Shown: piece after piece, positions 6,807-14,732 of the stretch
Layout: every line of letters begins with the position of its first letter
How positions within the stretch are numbered: the first letter of the stretch is position 1
Assembly (NCBI GenBank): GCA_017522515.1
Contig: JAFWZH010000008.1
Location: forward strand, 1 to 14,916
DNA length: 14,916 nucleotides
Source: Clostridia bacterium
Lineage (GTDB): Bacteria > Bacillota_A > Clostridia > UBA1212 > UBA1255
Reading direction: 5' to 3'
Program-made: the position numbers and the translations under genes
The notes under the pieces: generated by a model
Seen by the model: only the letters and a program-made list of their open reading frames with translations
Told to the model about the DNA's origin: nothing
Database searches by the model: none

Positions 6807-9710
6807 TTATTCTTCATCTTCTTTTTTGCTCTTTTTAACAGCATACATACCTAAAATTACCAATGCACCTGCGGAAACAGGAATACAATTGTAGAGATTT
6901 GAGAAACCTGTCTGTGGGAGGTCTTCTTCGGGAGTTGTAGTTGCGGGTGTAGTAGTTACAGGAGCAGTAGTAGTTACTGTAGTTGTTTCGGGAGCAGCAG
7001 TTGTGGTAGTAGTTGTAACTGTTGTAGTTGCAGTTGTAGTTGTTGTAACAGGTGTTTCTTCAATCTGTGGAACTAAAGTGAATGTTTCTGAACGTCCATT
7101 TCCGCAGTCATATGTGTATATAATATTCTTTGAAGCGTCCCTAACTGTGAGAATATTTCCCTTAACTGTACCATTTGTCCAGTCAGAAGCCTTTGTTACA
7201 TCAAAGCCTGTTGGGAGCGTTGAAAGGTCAAATGTTTTGCCAGTGAGGGTGATTTCATATTTGTTTTCATTAGTTGACAATTTCTTTAATGCTGTATTAT
7301 TGCTTAAATCAAGAGAAGTGAGCTGATTATCAGAACAAGATAATTCATATAATGCTGTATTATTGCTTACATCAAGAGAAGTAAGCTGATTGTTATGACA
7401 AGATAAATCAAATAATGCTGTATTATTGCTTATATCAAGCGAGGTGAGCTGATTATAACTGCAATATAACGTGGTTAATGCTGAGTTATTGCTTACATCA
7501 AGTGAAGTGAGTTGATTAAAATAAGACATTTCATAATATTTATCTTCATAGTCGTAATAACCGTCATAATTACTGCAATCCAACGAATTTAATGCAGTAT
7601 TATTGCTTACATCAAGGGAAGTGAGTTGATTATTATTGCACCTCAAGCTCTTTAATGCAGTATTATTACTTATATCAAGGGAAGTTAGTGGATTATTAGA
7701 ACAGTACAATTCCTTTAATGCAGTATTATTACTTAAATCAAGAGAAGTGAGTTGATTATTTTTGCAATTCAGGCTTGTCAATGCAGTACAATTGCTTACG
7801 TCAAGTGAAGTCAGCTGATTAACATAATCCGTTTCAAGATGACCGCTTTCATAGTCGTAAAAATCGTCATTATTATTACAGCAATCCAACCGTTTTAATG
7901 CAGTATTATTGCTTAAATCAAGTGAAGTGAGTTGATTATTCATGCAATTCAAGCCATTCAATGCAGTATTATTGCTTAAATCAAGGGAAGCGAGTTGATT
8001 TTTATAGCAATACAAGGATTCTAATGCAGTACAACCACTTACATCAAGGGAAGTGAGTCGGTTATAATAGCAATTCAAGGTTTTTAATGCAGTACAATCA
8101 CTTACATCAAGGGAAGTGAGATAATTATAATTGCAATTCAAGGTTTCTAATGCAGTACAATTACTTACATCAAGGGAAGTGAGGGGATTATAACCGCACC
8201 ACAAAGTTTTCAATGCAGTACAATTACTTACATCAAGGGAAGTGAGGGAAGTATATTCGCAATGCAAATATGTTAATGCAGTACAATTGCTTACATCAAG
8301 GGAAGTGAGTCGGCTAGAAGTGCAATTTAATTCTTTTAATGCAGTAAAGTGTTTTATTCCTGTTAAATCTGAAATATCATAATCTAAATTTACATAATCT
8401 AAATTTATATGAGTAACATTTTTAACTTCCTCATCTGAAAGAATTCCGTCCTCGTTAGTATCAAAGTCATTCTTGATATAATTGCGGAATTTTTCATCGG
8501 GGAAATTCTTCTCATTGATTTTTACATCTGTGGTTTCTTCTTCTTCTACTTCTGGTAAAATTAAAGTAAATGTTGCAGAATATTTTCTTCTGCAGTCGTA
8601 AGTATATGTGACTTCCTTTGAAGCGTCCTCAACTGTAAGAATATTTCCCTCAACTGTACCATTTGTCCAGTTGGAAGCTTTTGTTACATCAAAGCCTGCT
8701 GGCAGTGTTGAGAGGTCAAATTTGCCGTCGGTAAGGGAGATGTTGTATGTGTTATTATCGCATCTTAAAGCAGTCAATACAGTATTGCTTAAATTAAGAG
8801 AAGTGAGTTGATTATTATTGCAATCCAAGAATTTTAATACCTTATTACTTACATCAAGTGAAGTGAGCTGATTATCATTACAATATAATTCAGTTAATGC
8901 AGTACAATTACTTACATCAAGGGTAGTGAATTGATTATTATTGCAACTCAAGGTCTTTAATGCAGTATTATTGCTTAAATCGAGGGTAGTGAGTTGATTA
9001 TTACCGCAACTCAGATTTACTAATGCAGTATTATTACTTACATCAAGGGAAGTGAGTTGACTAGAAATGCAAATCAAGGTCTCTAATGCAGTATTATTAC
9101 TTAAATCAAGGGAAGTGAGTTGATTATTATTGCACCTCAAGGTCTTTAATGCAGTATTATTGCTTAAATCAAGGGTAGTGAGTTGAACCTCATCGCAAAT
9201 CAAGGTCTTTAATGCAGTATTATTGCTTAAATCAAGGGTAGTGAGTTGAACCTCATCGCAAATCAAGGTCTCTAATGCAGTACAACCACTTATATCAAGG
9301 GTAGTGAGTGGATTATAGCTGCACTCCAAATATGTTAATGCAGTATTATTGCTTAAATCAAGGGTAGTGAGTTGATTCTGACCGCACCACAAAGTTTTCA
9401 ATGAAGTAAAGTATTCTATACCTTTTAAATTTGAAATACGTTTGAAAGTTACGCCCATTTTAGTAACAGCTGAAATTTCTTCCGCAGAAAACACATAATC
9501 GCCGTCAGTATCAAAGTTTTTCCTGACGTAAAAGCGGAACTCATAATCTGGGAAATTTTCCTCGTTGATTTCTACGCTTGTGATTTCTTCTTCAGCCGCA
9601 TTAGCTGTGGTGTTACTGATTTTGAGTGAATCCTGTGGCAAATAGCCCATAGTACTTGCACTAATCAGTAAAGCCGCAGTCATAGCTGCAATTTTTTTCA
9701 TTTTGGACAT
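6807..9710 (-). CDS. LPQTG-anchored protein with 25 leucine-rich repeats (gene C)
   Basis: The protein has 967 residues from the ATG at 9710 (GGAGG 8 nt before it). Order: signal peptide 1-39; EF-hand N-cap (DTDGDYVFSAEE); 10 leucine-rich repeats, the last two shortened to 20 residues; C-cap about 322-388; second N-cap from about 397 (DTNEDGILSDEE); 15 repeats; C-cap; Thr-rich stalk; LPQTG at 931-935 with membrane segment and charged tail. The repeat is LTSLDxSNNTALxxLxCxxNQ, so most repeats carry Cys at the same place. Two repeats in the second block hold Tyr/Asp/Glu-rich insertions of 17-18 residues (nt 7821-7868 and 7518-7568). Many repeats in the first half of the second block have SNC in place of SNN, adding a second Cys column. 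It has neither Ig-like nor BspA-like domains, so it is the plainest and longest solenoid of the four. The likely role is a wall-anchored binding protein; the ligand is not known. Confidence 0.93.
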   Translation of the reverse strand: MSKMKKIAAMTAALLISASTMGYLPQDSLKISNTTANAAEEEITSVEINEENFPDYEFRFYVRKNFDTDGDYVFSAEEISAVTKMGVTFKRISNLKGIEYFTSLKTLWCGQNQLTTLDLSNNTALTYLECSYNPLTTLDISGCTALETLICDEVQLTTLDLSNNTALKTLICDEVQLTTLDLSNNTALKTLRCNNNQLTSLDLSNNTALETLICISSQLTSLDVSNNTALVNLSCGNNQLTTLDLSNNTALKTLSCNNNQFTTLDVSNCTALTELYCNDNQLTSLDVSNKVLKFLDCNNNQLTSLNLSNTVLTALRCDNNTYNISLTDGKFDLSTLPAGFDVTKASNWTNGTVEGNILTVEDASKEVTYTYDCRRKYSATFTLILPEVEEEETTDVKINEKNFPDEKFRNYIKNDFDTNEDGILSDEEVKNVTHINLDYVNLDYDISDLTGIKHFTALKELNCTSSRLTSLDVSNCTALTYLHCEYTSLTSLDVSNCTALKTLWCGYNPLTSLDVSNCTALETLNCNYNYLTSLDVSDCTALKTLNCYYNRLTSLDVSGCTALESLYCYKNQLASLDLSNNTALNGLNCMNNQLTSLDLSNNTALKRLDCCNNNDDFYDYESGHLETDYVNQLTSLDVSNCTALTSLNCKNNQLTSLDLSNNTALKELYCSNNPLTSLDISNNTALKSLRCNNNQLTSLDVSNNTALNSLDCSNYDGYYDYEDKYYEMSYFNQLTSLDVSNNSALTTLYCSYNQLTSLDISNNTALFDLSCHNNQLTSLDVSNNTALYELSCSDNQLTSLDLSNNTALKKLSTNENKYEITLTGKTFDLSTLPTGFDVTKASDWTNGTVKGNILTVRDASKNIIYTYDCGNGRSETFTLVPQIEETPVTTTTTATTTVTTTTTTAAPETTTVTTTAPVTTTPATTTPEEDLPQTGFSNLYNCIPVSAGALVILGMYAVKKSKKEDEE

Positions 9711-9718
9711 AATTTTTT

Positions 9719-9723
9719 CCTCC
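9719..9723 (-). promoter_or_regulatory. Ribosome binding site of gene C (decides the start)
   Basis: GGAGG lies 8 nt before the ATG at 9710 and overlaps the in-frame ATG at 9725-9723, which rules out the longer MEEKI start. Confidence 0.85.
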
Positions 9724-9853
9724 ATATCCTCTTTTATTTTTTTGCAAACGACAAAGAATTTTGTTTACGTTTTGCCTGCTATATATTAAACAACTTAACC
9801 CCCTCAATTATCGCAGTAAATTTGAAAAAATTTTTAAAAAGCTGTAAGCGTAT

Positions 9854-9873
9854 ACTAACATTCATTAATTAGC
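9854..9873 (-). promoter_or_regulatory. Stem-loop in the long 5' UTR of gene C
   Basis: On the RNA, GCUAAU pairs with GUUAGU around an 8-nt loop, with two G-U wobbles at the stem ends. The matching place before gene D has the fully Watson-Crick version, so the stem survives the substitutions. The UTR is about 180 nt from the expected start site. I do not recognise a known riboswitch class in it. Confidence 0.35.
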
Positions 9874-9897
9874 TGTTCGTTTGCTTTTATTAACTGC

Positions 9898-9926
9898 ATT
9901 ATATCATATAATATAACAAAATGCAA
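9898..9926 (-). promoter_or_regulatory. Sigma-A-type promoter of gene C
   Basis: TTGCAT (9926-9921), 17-bp spacer, then TATAAT (9903-9898) with extended TGA. The spacer ends in the same TTATATGA as in A and B, so all four promoters are related. The palindrome found at the starts of A and B is missing. Confidence 0.85.
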
Positions 9927-9971
9927 CACTTTCCAAATAAATTTATATATATACACATATAGCATTTGCAT

Positions 9972-9999
9972 AGGTGCATATTGTGTGTTATATACACCT
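9972..9999. promoter_or_regulatory. Imperfect inverted repeat upstream of the gene C promoter
   Basis: AGGTG...CACCT with inner ATAT/ATAT and one mismatch lies about 45 bp upstream of the -35 box. The copy before D is altered in one arm. It could be an activator site or a chance feature of AT-rich DNA. Confidence 0.25.
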
Positions 10000-10054
10000 A
10001 TTTCAATTATTATATTTATGATGTGACTTTGTTGGCAAACTATCCTACAAAAAT

Positions 10055-10080
10055 GGACGGTAGAAATTAATCTACCGTCC
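10055..10080 (-). terminator. Second terminator-like hairpin after gene D, a copy of the cysE terminator
   Basis: GGACGGTAGA / TCTACCGTCC form a 10-bp perfect stem around 6 nt, followed on the minus strand by ATTTTTG. It is identical to the hairpin that follows cysE at 13952-13977. Here it lies behind the proper terminator of D and appears to have arrived with the duplicated leader. Confidence 0.75.
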
Positions 10081-10118
10081 TAACAGCTAATGGCTAAAGG
10101 CTAAAGGCTTTATAAGAA

Positions 10119-10148
10119 AATTCCCCGTAGTTTTCGCCACGGGGAATT
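10119..10148 (-). terminator. Intrinsic terminator of gene D
   Basis: A 10-bp perfect stem AATTCCCCGT / ACGGGGAATT with a 10-nt loop is followed by TTTTC on the minus strand, 10 nt after the stop of gene D. It is nearly identical to the terminator of B. Confidence 0.9.
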
Positions 10149-10158
10149 AGGTTAATTA

Positions 10159-13100
10159 TTATTCTTCTTCATCTTCTTTTTTGCTCTTTTTAACAGCATA
10201 CATACCTAAAAGTACCAATGCACCTGCGGAAACAGGAATACAATTGTAGAGATTTGAGAAACCTGTCTGTGGGAGGTCTTCTTCGGGAGTTGTAGTTGCG
10301 GGTGTAGTAGTTACAGGAACAGTAGTAGTTATTGCAGTTGTAGTTATAGTTGTTTCAGTAGCAGCAGGTGTGGTTGTAGTTTCAGCAGGTGTTTCTTCAA
10401 TCTGTGGAACTAATGCGAATGTTTCTGAGAATCCTAATCCGCAGTTATATGTGTATGTTACTTCCTTTGTAATATCCTCAATTGTGAGAATATTTCCCTT
10501 AACTGTACCATTTGTCCAGTCAGAAGCCTTTGTTACATCAAAGTTTGTGGGGAGAGTTGAAAGGTCAAATGTGTTATCAGTAATCTTAATTCTGTGCTTG
10601 TTGTTATTAAGCCCAACACCAAACTCCCAACCTTCAAGGCAGTTTGTATTGCTCAAATCAACACTTGCAAGCTGATTATTGCTACACATCAAATCGGTTA
10701 ACAATGTATTATGACTTACATCAAGGCTTGTAAGCTGATTATTGCCGCATGCCAGTATTTCTAATTCAGTATTGTTACTTACATCAAGAGTGGTCAGATT
10801 ATTATCATAACACCACAGACTGAAAAGATTTTTAAAATATTGTATACCTGTTAAATCGGAAATGCCCAACTCGCCTAAAGTTAGATCTGTTACATCTGCA
10901 ATTTCTTTGTCTGAAAGTCTGCCGTCTTTGTTTTTATCGGAATTTTCTGCAAGATACTGTCTGAAAACAGGGTCAGGGAAGTTAGTTTCGTTGATTTCTA
11001 CTCCTGGGATTGCCGTTGGATTATCAGGGTCAATTACTGTTACTTCAAATGAATCAACAGCATCATGCCATTTTACATAGATAGTATAAGTACCCGGTTT
11101 TGTGTTGTCGAATTCAGAAGCATCAACTGTTACAGAACTGCATTTATCCAAGGATGTATAATGAATATCTATATATGAGGTGCTGCCAAAACTTGTCATT
11201 GTACCGTGTCCTTGAACGCGAATAGTGCTGTAGTCAAGTTCTTCGCCTATTTCGTAAATTGTATCTGCTTCGTCATAAGGATAAACGCTCAGACTACAGG
11301 AATAACTGGGTGGGGGAAATGTAGTTGTAGTAAACATTGCTGTTGTTAGGGGAACAGTAGTAGTTGTAGTGGTATCTGTTGTTTTGGGAGCAGCAGTTGT
11401 TGTAGTTGCAGCAGGTGTGGTTGCAGTTGTAGCAGGTGTGGTTTCAGTTGCAGCAGGTGTTTCTGCATTATCAGATTCAACTACTGTTACATCAAATGAA
11501 TCAACAGCATCTTGCCATTTTACATAGATAGTATAAGTACCCGGTTTTGTGTTGTCGAATTCAGAAGCGTCAACTGTTACAAAAGAACTGCAATTAGCCA
11601 AGGAGATATAAGGGATATCAGCGTGAAAATTTTCGCCGCCGCCGTATCCGTGAACGCAAATAGTGCTGTAGTCAAGTTCTTCGCCGATTTCGTAAATTGT
11701 ATCTGCTTTGTCATAGGGGTAAACGCTCAGATACCAGGAATAACTGGGTGGGGCAAATGTAGTTGTAGTAAACATTGCTGTTGTAGTAGCTGTTGTTTTG
11801 GGAGCAGTAGTTGTTGTGGCAGGTGTTTCTGTCTTTGGTGGAACTAATGTAAATACTTCTGAATGTCCATTTCCGCAGTCATATATGTATGTAATCGGTT
11901 TTGAAGTGTCCTCAATTGTGAGAATATTTCCCTTAACTGTGGCATTTGTCCACTCAGAAGCCTTTGTTACATCAAAGCCTGTTGGGAGCGTTGAAAGGTC
12001 GAATGTGTTGTCGGTGAGGGCAATTTCATATTTGTTGCTATAAGTATACAAATCAGTTAATGCTGTATTATTGCTTACATCAAGAGAAGCGAGCTGATTA
12101 CCAGAACAATTTAAGAATTTTAATGCTGTGCTGTTGCTTACATCAAGAGAAGTGAGCTGATTATCAGTACAACCTAAGTTGATTAATGCCGTGTTTTTGC
12201 TTACATTAAGTGAAGTGAGCTGATTATTGAAACAATACAACGTTTTCAATTTAGGATTGTTGCTTAAATCAAGTGAAGTGAGCTGATTTTTGTAACAATA
12301 CAACGTTTTCAATTCAGGATTGTTGCTTAAATCAAGAGTTGTGAGATTATTATATGAACAATATAAGATAGAAAGCTTTTTAAAGTTTTCTATACCTGTT
12401 AAATCTGAAATACCCTTGGAATTAACTTCGATTGTAGTTACATCCGCAATTTCCTCGTCAGAAAGCACCATATCTTCGTTTGTGTCGAAATAATTTGTCA
12501 CATACTTCCTGAAAATAGCGTCGGGGAAATTTGCCTCATTGATTTCTATGCCTGTGATTTCTCCTTCAATCTGTGGAATTAAAGTGAATTTTATTGCTAT
12601 TTTATTTCCGCAGTCATATTTGTATGTTACTTCCTTTGAAGTGTCATCAACTGTGAGAATATTTTCGTCAACTGTACCATTTGTCCACTCAGAAGCCTTT
12701 GAAACGTCAAAGCCTGCAGGGAGCGTTGAAAGGTCAAATGTGTTGTCAGTGAGGGCAATTTCAAATTTGTTGTCATCAGCCTTCAATATTTCTAATGCAG
12801 TATTATTACTTAAATCAAGAGAAGTGAGCTTATTTTTGTAACAATACAACGTTGTCAATTTAGGATTGTTGCTTACATCAATGGCTGTGAGTTTGTTAGC
12901 ATAACAACACAATTCCTTTAATGCAGTATTATTGCTTAAATCAAGAGAAGTGAGCTGATTTTCTGAACAATATAATTCAATTAATGCCGTGTTTTTGCTT
13001 AAATCAAGAGAAGTGAGCTGATTTTCTGCACAATATAAGTAACCTAAATTTGTATTATTGCTTAAATCAAGAGAAGTGAGCTGATTTTTACCACAATAAA

Positions 13101-13608
13101 GACTTCTCAATGTAGGGTTGTTGCTTAAATCAAGAGAAGTGAGCTGGTTACCTTCACAAGTAAAGGAAAATAATGCCGTGTTTTTGCTTACATCAATAGA
13201 AGTAAGCTGATTAAAATCACAAAACAAGCCTGTCAATGCAGTATTATTGCTTACATCAATGGCTGTGAGTTTGTTATCATAACACCACAAGGTTTCTAAT
13301 GAAGTAAAATATTCTATACCTGTTAAATCAGAAATACCCTTGGAATTAACATCGATTGAAGTTACAGCTGCAATTTCCTCGGCTGAAAGCACACTGTCAC
13401 CGTCTTTATCAAAACTTGATTTGACATATTCACGGAAGATCGCGTCGGGAAAGTTAGTTTCGTTGATTTCTACGCTTGTGATTTCTTCTTCTGCCGCATT
13501 AGCTGTGACATTACTGATTATGATTGAATTCTGTGGCAAATAGCCCATAGTACTTGCACTAATCAGCAAAGCCGCAGTCATAGCTGCGATTTTTTTCATT
13601 TTGGACAT
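10159..13608 (-). CDS. LPQTG-anchored protein with three LRR modules and two Ig-like domains (gene D)
   Basis: The protein has 1149 residues from the ATG at 13608 (GGAGG 8 nt before it). The frame stays open 32 codons further upstream, but that stretch is 5' UTR. Order: signal peptide 1-39; N-cap with EF-hand DKDGDSVLSAEE; 8 leucine-rich repeats; C-cap about 282-348; N-cap from about 354 (DTNEDMVLSDEE); 5 repeats; C-cap about 527-590; Thr linker; Ig-like Big_3-type domain about 614-715 (YEIGEELDYSTI near its start, KPGTYTIYVKW near its end); Thr linker; second Ig-like domain about 759-863; N-cap from about 869 (DKNKDGRLSDKE); 3 repeats, the last irregular; C-cap; Thr stalk; LPQTG at 1112-1116, hydrophobic segment, KKSKKEDEEE tail. 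The Ig-N-cap-LRR-C-cap half resembles gene A, where it is followed by a dockerin instead of LPQTG. I infer a wall-anchored binding protein with Ig-like spacers. Confidence 0.93.
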   Translation of the reverse strand: MSKMKKIAAMTAALLISASTMGYLPQNSIIISNVTANAAEEEITSVEINETNFPDAIFREYVKSSFDKDGDSVLSAEEIAAVTSIDVNSKGISDLTGIEYFTSLETLWCYDNKLTAIDVSNNTALTGLFCDFNQLTSIDVSKNTALFSFTCEGNQLTSLDLSNNPTLRSLYCGKNQLTSLDLSNNTNLGYLYCAENQLTSLDLSKNTALIELYCSENQLTSLDLSNNTALKELCCYANKLTAIDVSNNPKLTTLYCYKNKLTSLDLSNNTALEILKADDNKFEIALTDNTFDLSTLPAGFDVSKASEWTNGTVDENILTVDDTSKEVTYKYDCGNKIAIKFTLIPQIEGEITGIEINEANFPDAIFRKYVTNYFDTNEDMVLSDEEIADVTTIEVNSKGISDLTGIENFKKLSILYCSYNNLTTLDLSNNPELKTLYCYKNQLTSLDLSNNPKLKTLYCFNNQLTSLNVSKNTALINLGCTDNQLTSLDVSNSTALKFLNCSGNQLASLDVSNNTALTDLYTYSNKYEIALTDNTFDLSTLPTGFDVTKASEWTNATVKGNILTIEDTSKPITYIYDCGNGHSEVFTLVPPKTETPATTTTAPKTTATTTAMFTTTTFAPPSYSWYLSVYPYDKADTIYEIGEELDYSTICVHGYGGGENFHADIPYISLANCSSFVTVDASEFDNTKPGTYTIYVKWQDAVDSFDVTVVESDNAETPAATETTPATTATTPAATTTTAAPKTTDTTTTTTVPLTTAMFTTTTFPPPSYSCSLSVYPYDEADTIYEIGEELDYSTIRVQGHGTMTSFGSTSYIDIHYTSLDKCSSVTVDASEFDNTKPGTYTIYVKWHDAVDSFEVTVIDPDNPTAIPGVEINETNFPDPVFRQYLAENSDKNKDGRLSDKEIADVTDLTLGELGISDLTGIQYFKNLFSLWCYDNNLTTLDVSNNTELEILACGNNQLTSLDVSHNTLLTDLMCSNNQLASVDLSNTNCLEGWEFGVGLNNNKHRIKITDNTFDLSTLPTNFDVTKASDWTNGTVKGNILTIEDITKEVTYTYNCGLGFSETFALVPQIEETPAETTTTPAATETTITTTAITTTVPVTTTPATTTPEEDLPQTGFSNLYNCIPVSAGALVLLGMYAVKKSKKEDEEE
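11020..11332 (-). repeat. Ig-like domain DNA repeat, second copy in gene D (divergent centre)
   Basis: The outer parts match the other two copies almost base for base, including the Ser-Val-Tyr-Pro-Tyr-Asp and KPGTYTIYVKW coding ends. The centre (about 11133-11215) is different in sequence and a few codons longer. Confidence 0.85.
11465..11770 (-). repeat. Ig-like domain DNA repeat, first copy in gene D
   Basis: This copy has the same length as the copy in gene A (1949-2254) and about 96 percent identity by hand count. It flanks a Thr-rich linker on each side, which gives easy recombination points. Confidence 0.85.
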
Positions 13609-13616
13609 AATTTTTT

Positions 13617-13621
13617 CCTCC
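13617..13621 (-). promoter_or_regulatory. Ribosome binding site of gene D (decides the start)
   Basis: GGAGG lies 8 nt before the ATG at 13608. No such site precedes the far-upstream ATG at 13704, which lies inside the leader repeat. Confidence 0.85.
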
Positions 13622-13750
13622 ATATCCTTTTTTATTTTTGGCAAACGACAAAGAATTTTGTTTATGTTTTGCCTGCTATATATTAAACAACTTAACCCCC
13701 TCAATTATCGCAGTAAAATTGAAAAAATTTTCAAAAAGTCGTAAGTATAT

Positions 13751-13770
13751 GCTAATATTCATTAATTAGC
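13751..13770 (-). promoter_or_regulatory. Stem-loop in the long 5' UTR of gene D
   Basis: GCTAAT and ATTAGC pair fully around an 8-nt loop. It corresponds to the wobble-paired stem at 9854-9873. Further short inverted repeats in this UTR lie at 13719-13734 (TTGAAAA/TTTTCAA) and 13640-13673 (GGCAAA/TTTGCC, next to the ribosome site). Confidence 0.35.
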
Positions 13771-13794
13771 TGTTCGTTTGCTTTTATTAGCTGT

Positions 13795-13823
13795 ATTATA
13801 TCATATAATATAACAAAATGCAA
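13795..13823 (-). promoter_or_regulatory. Sigma-A-type promoter of gene D
   Basis: TTGCAT (13823-13818), 17-bp spacer, TATAAT (13800-13795) with extended TGA. The spacer is identical to that of C. It predicts a 5' UTR of about 180 nt. Confidence 0.85.
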
Positions 13824-13945
13824 CACTTTCCAAACAAATTTATATATATGCACATATAGCATTTGCATAGGCATATATTATGTGTTATATACACCTATTT
13901 CAATTATTATATTTATGATGTGACTTCGTTGGCAAACTATCCTAC

Positions 13946-13977
13946 AAAAATGGACGGTAGAAATTAATCTACCGTCC
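13946..13977 (-). terminator. Intrinsic terminator of cysE
   Basis: A perfect 10-bp stem (GGACGGTAGA / TCTACCGTCC, 6-nt loop) is followed on the minus strand by ATTTTTG. It lies 39 nt after the cysE stop and upstream of the promoter of D, so it insulates the LRR cluster from cysE. Confidence 0.85.
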
Positions 13978-14016
13978 TAACAGCTAATGGCTAAAGGCTT
14001 TATAAAGCAAATAGCT

Positions 14017-14679
14017 TTAGTTCTCTTTAAGCCTTGCAATTTCCTTTTTAAGGCTGTCAACTTCCGCCTGAAGTCTGCACAGTTCAAGGGAAACAGGGTC
14101 GGGAATATGAATTTGGTCAATATCCTGTGTAACCTTGTGCTGATTGACTTTTTCGCCTTTTCTGCGGACAATTCTTGCAGGAACGCCCACAGCTGTACAA
14201 TCATCGGGAATAGCGTTGAGTACAACGGCATTGGCGGCAATTTTTACGTTATTTCCCACAGTAAATGGTCCAAGCACCTTTGCACCAGCACCAACAAGCA
14301 CGTTATTGCCGAGAGTGGGGTGACGTTTTCCCTTGTCTTTACCTGTACCGCCGAGAGTAACTCCCTGATACAGCAGGCAATTATCACCGATAACCGCAGT
14401 TTCTCCGATAACAACGCCCATACCGTGGTCAATAAAAAGACCTTTTCCGATAGTTGCACCGGGATGAATTTCAATGCCCGTTTTATTTCTTGCACGCTGT
14501 GAAATAATTCTCGCAATGGTATAATATTTCCGCACATAGAACCAATGGGCAAGGCGGTAGGAACGAATTGCCCTTAAAGTGGGGTAAGTCAGCAGAATTT
14601 CCACCGCATTTCTTGCCGCAGGGTCGCTTTCACGAATGAGGGCAATATCTCTTTTTATAGTTTTAATCAGTCGTAACAT
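14017..14679 (-). CDS. cysE: Serine O-acetyltransferase
   Basis: The enzyme transfers acetyl from acetyl-CoA to L-serine, giving O-acetylserine, the precursor that O-acetylserine sulfhydrylase turns into cysteine in the cytoplasm. It has 220 residues, the short Gram-positive form. It shows an N-terminal helical part, then a left-handed beta-helix of hexapeptide repeats about 70-170 ([35 protein letters not shown]). The family's active-site signature is present: D84-H85 in [13 protein letters not shown] and H120 in the [14 protein letters not shown] loop. Residues about 195-220 look like a short coiled coil. The protein ends in Asn, not in the Ile that CysE of enterobacteria inserts into the CysK active site, so that type of complex is not supported here. 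The start is preceded by AAGGCGGTG at a good distance. It ends in its own terminator, so it is separate from the LRR genes. No T-box or S-box leader is visible upstream within the window. Confidence 0.95.
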   Translation of the reverse strand: MLRLIKTIKRDIALIRESDPAARNAVEILLTYPTLRAIRSYRLAHWFYVRKYYTIARIISQRARNKTGIEIHPGATIGKGLFIDHGMGVVIGETAVIGDNCLLYQGVTLGGTGKDKGKRHPTLGNNVLVGAGAKVLGPFTVGNNVKIAANAVVLNAIPDDCTAVGVPARIVRRKGEKVNQHKVTQDIDQIHIPDPVSLELCRLQAEVDSLKKEIARLKEN

Positions 14680-14732
14680 AAAACACCGCCTTCGGTCAGA
14701 AATTAGAAATCAATAGAGCAGCCGTTTTGTAG

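Larger units (their letters stand above)
9711..10115. repeat. About 400-bp leader repeat, copy 1 (upstream of gene C)
   Basis: The whole intergenic stretch from the start of C to about 10115 matches 13609-14005 with scattered substitutions and a few small indels. It includes 5' UTR, promoter, AT-rich upstream region, the GGACGGTAGA hairpin and the TAACAGCTAATGGC tail. Homology stops abruptly at the terminator of gene D. No gene is visible inside it on either strand. Confidence 0.9.
13609..14005. repeat. About 400-bp leader repeat, copy 2 (between cysE and gene D)
   Basis: This is the counterpart of 9711-10115. It starts at the ATG of D and ends about 12 bp short of the cysE stop codon. It contains the 5' UTR and promoter of D and the real terminator of cysE. 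No protein gene is visible in it on either strand. Confidence 0.9.

Noticed and set aside
7300..8340. CRISPR-like array of repeats spaced at 63 bp
   Set aside because: The 63-bp period is the 21-residue leucine-rich repeat in an intact reading frame; spacers and repeats are both coding and degenerate.
3478..13608. A-B-C-D as one operon
   Set aside because: B, C and D each end in a strong terminator and each gene has its own TTGCAT/TATAAT-type promoter, so they are separate units in tandem.
13609..13704. Longer start of gene D (MRGLSC...)
   Set aside because: It runs through the duplicated non-coding leader and has no ribosome site, while GGAGG 8 nt before the ATG at 13608 is strong and shared with A, B and C.
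13977..14502. Open frames overlapping cysE on both strands
   Set aside because: They are shadows of cysE, which has full family motifs in frame.
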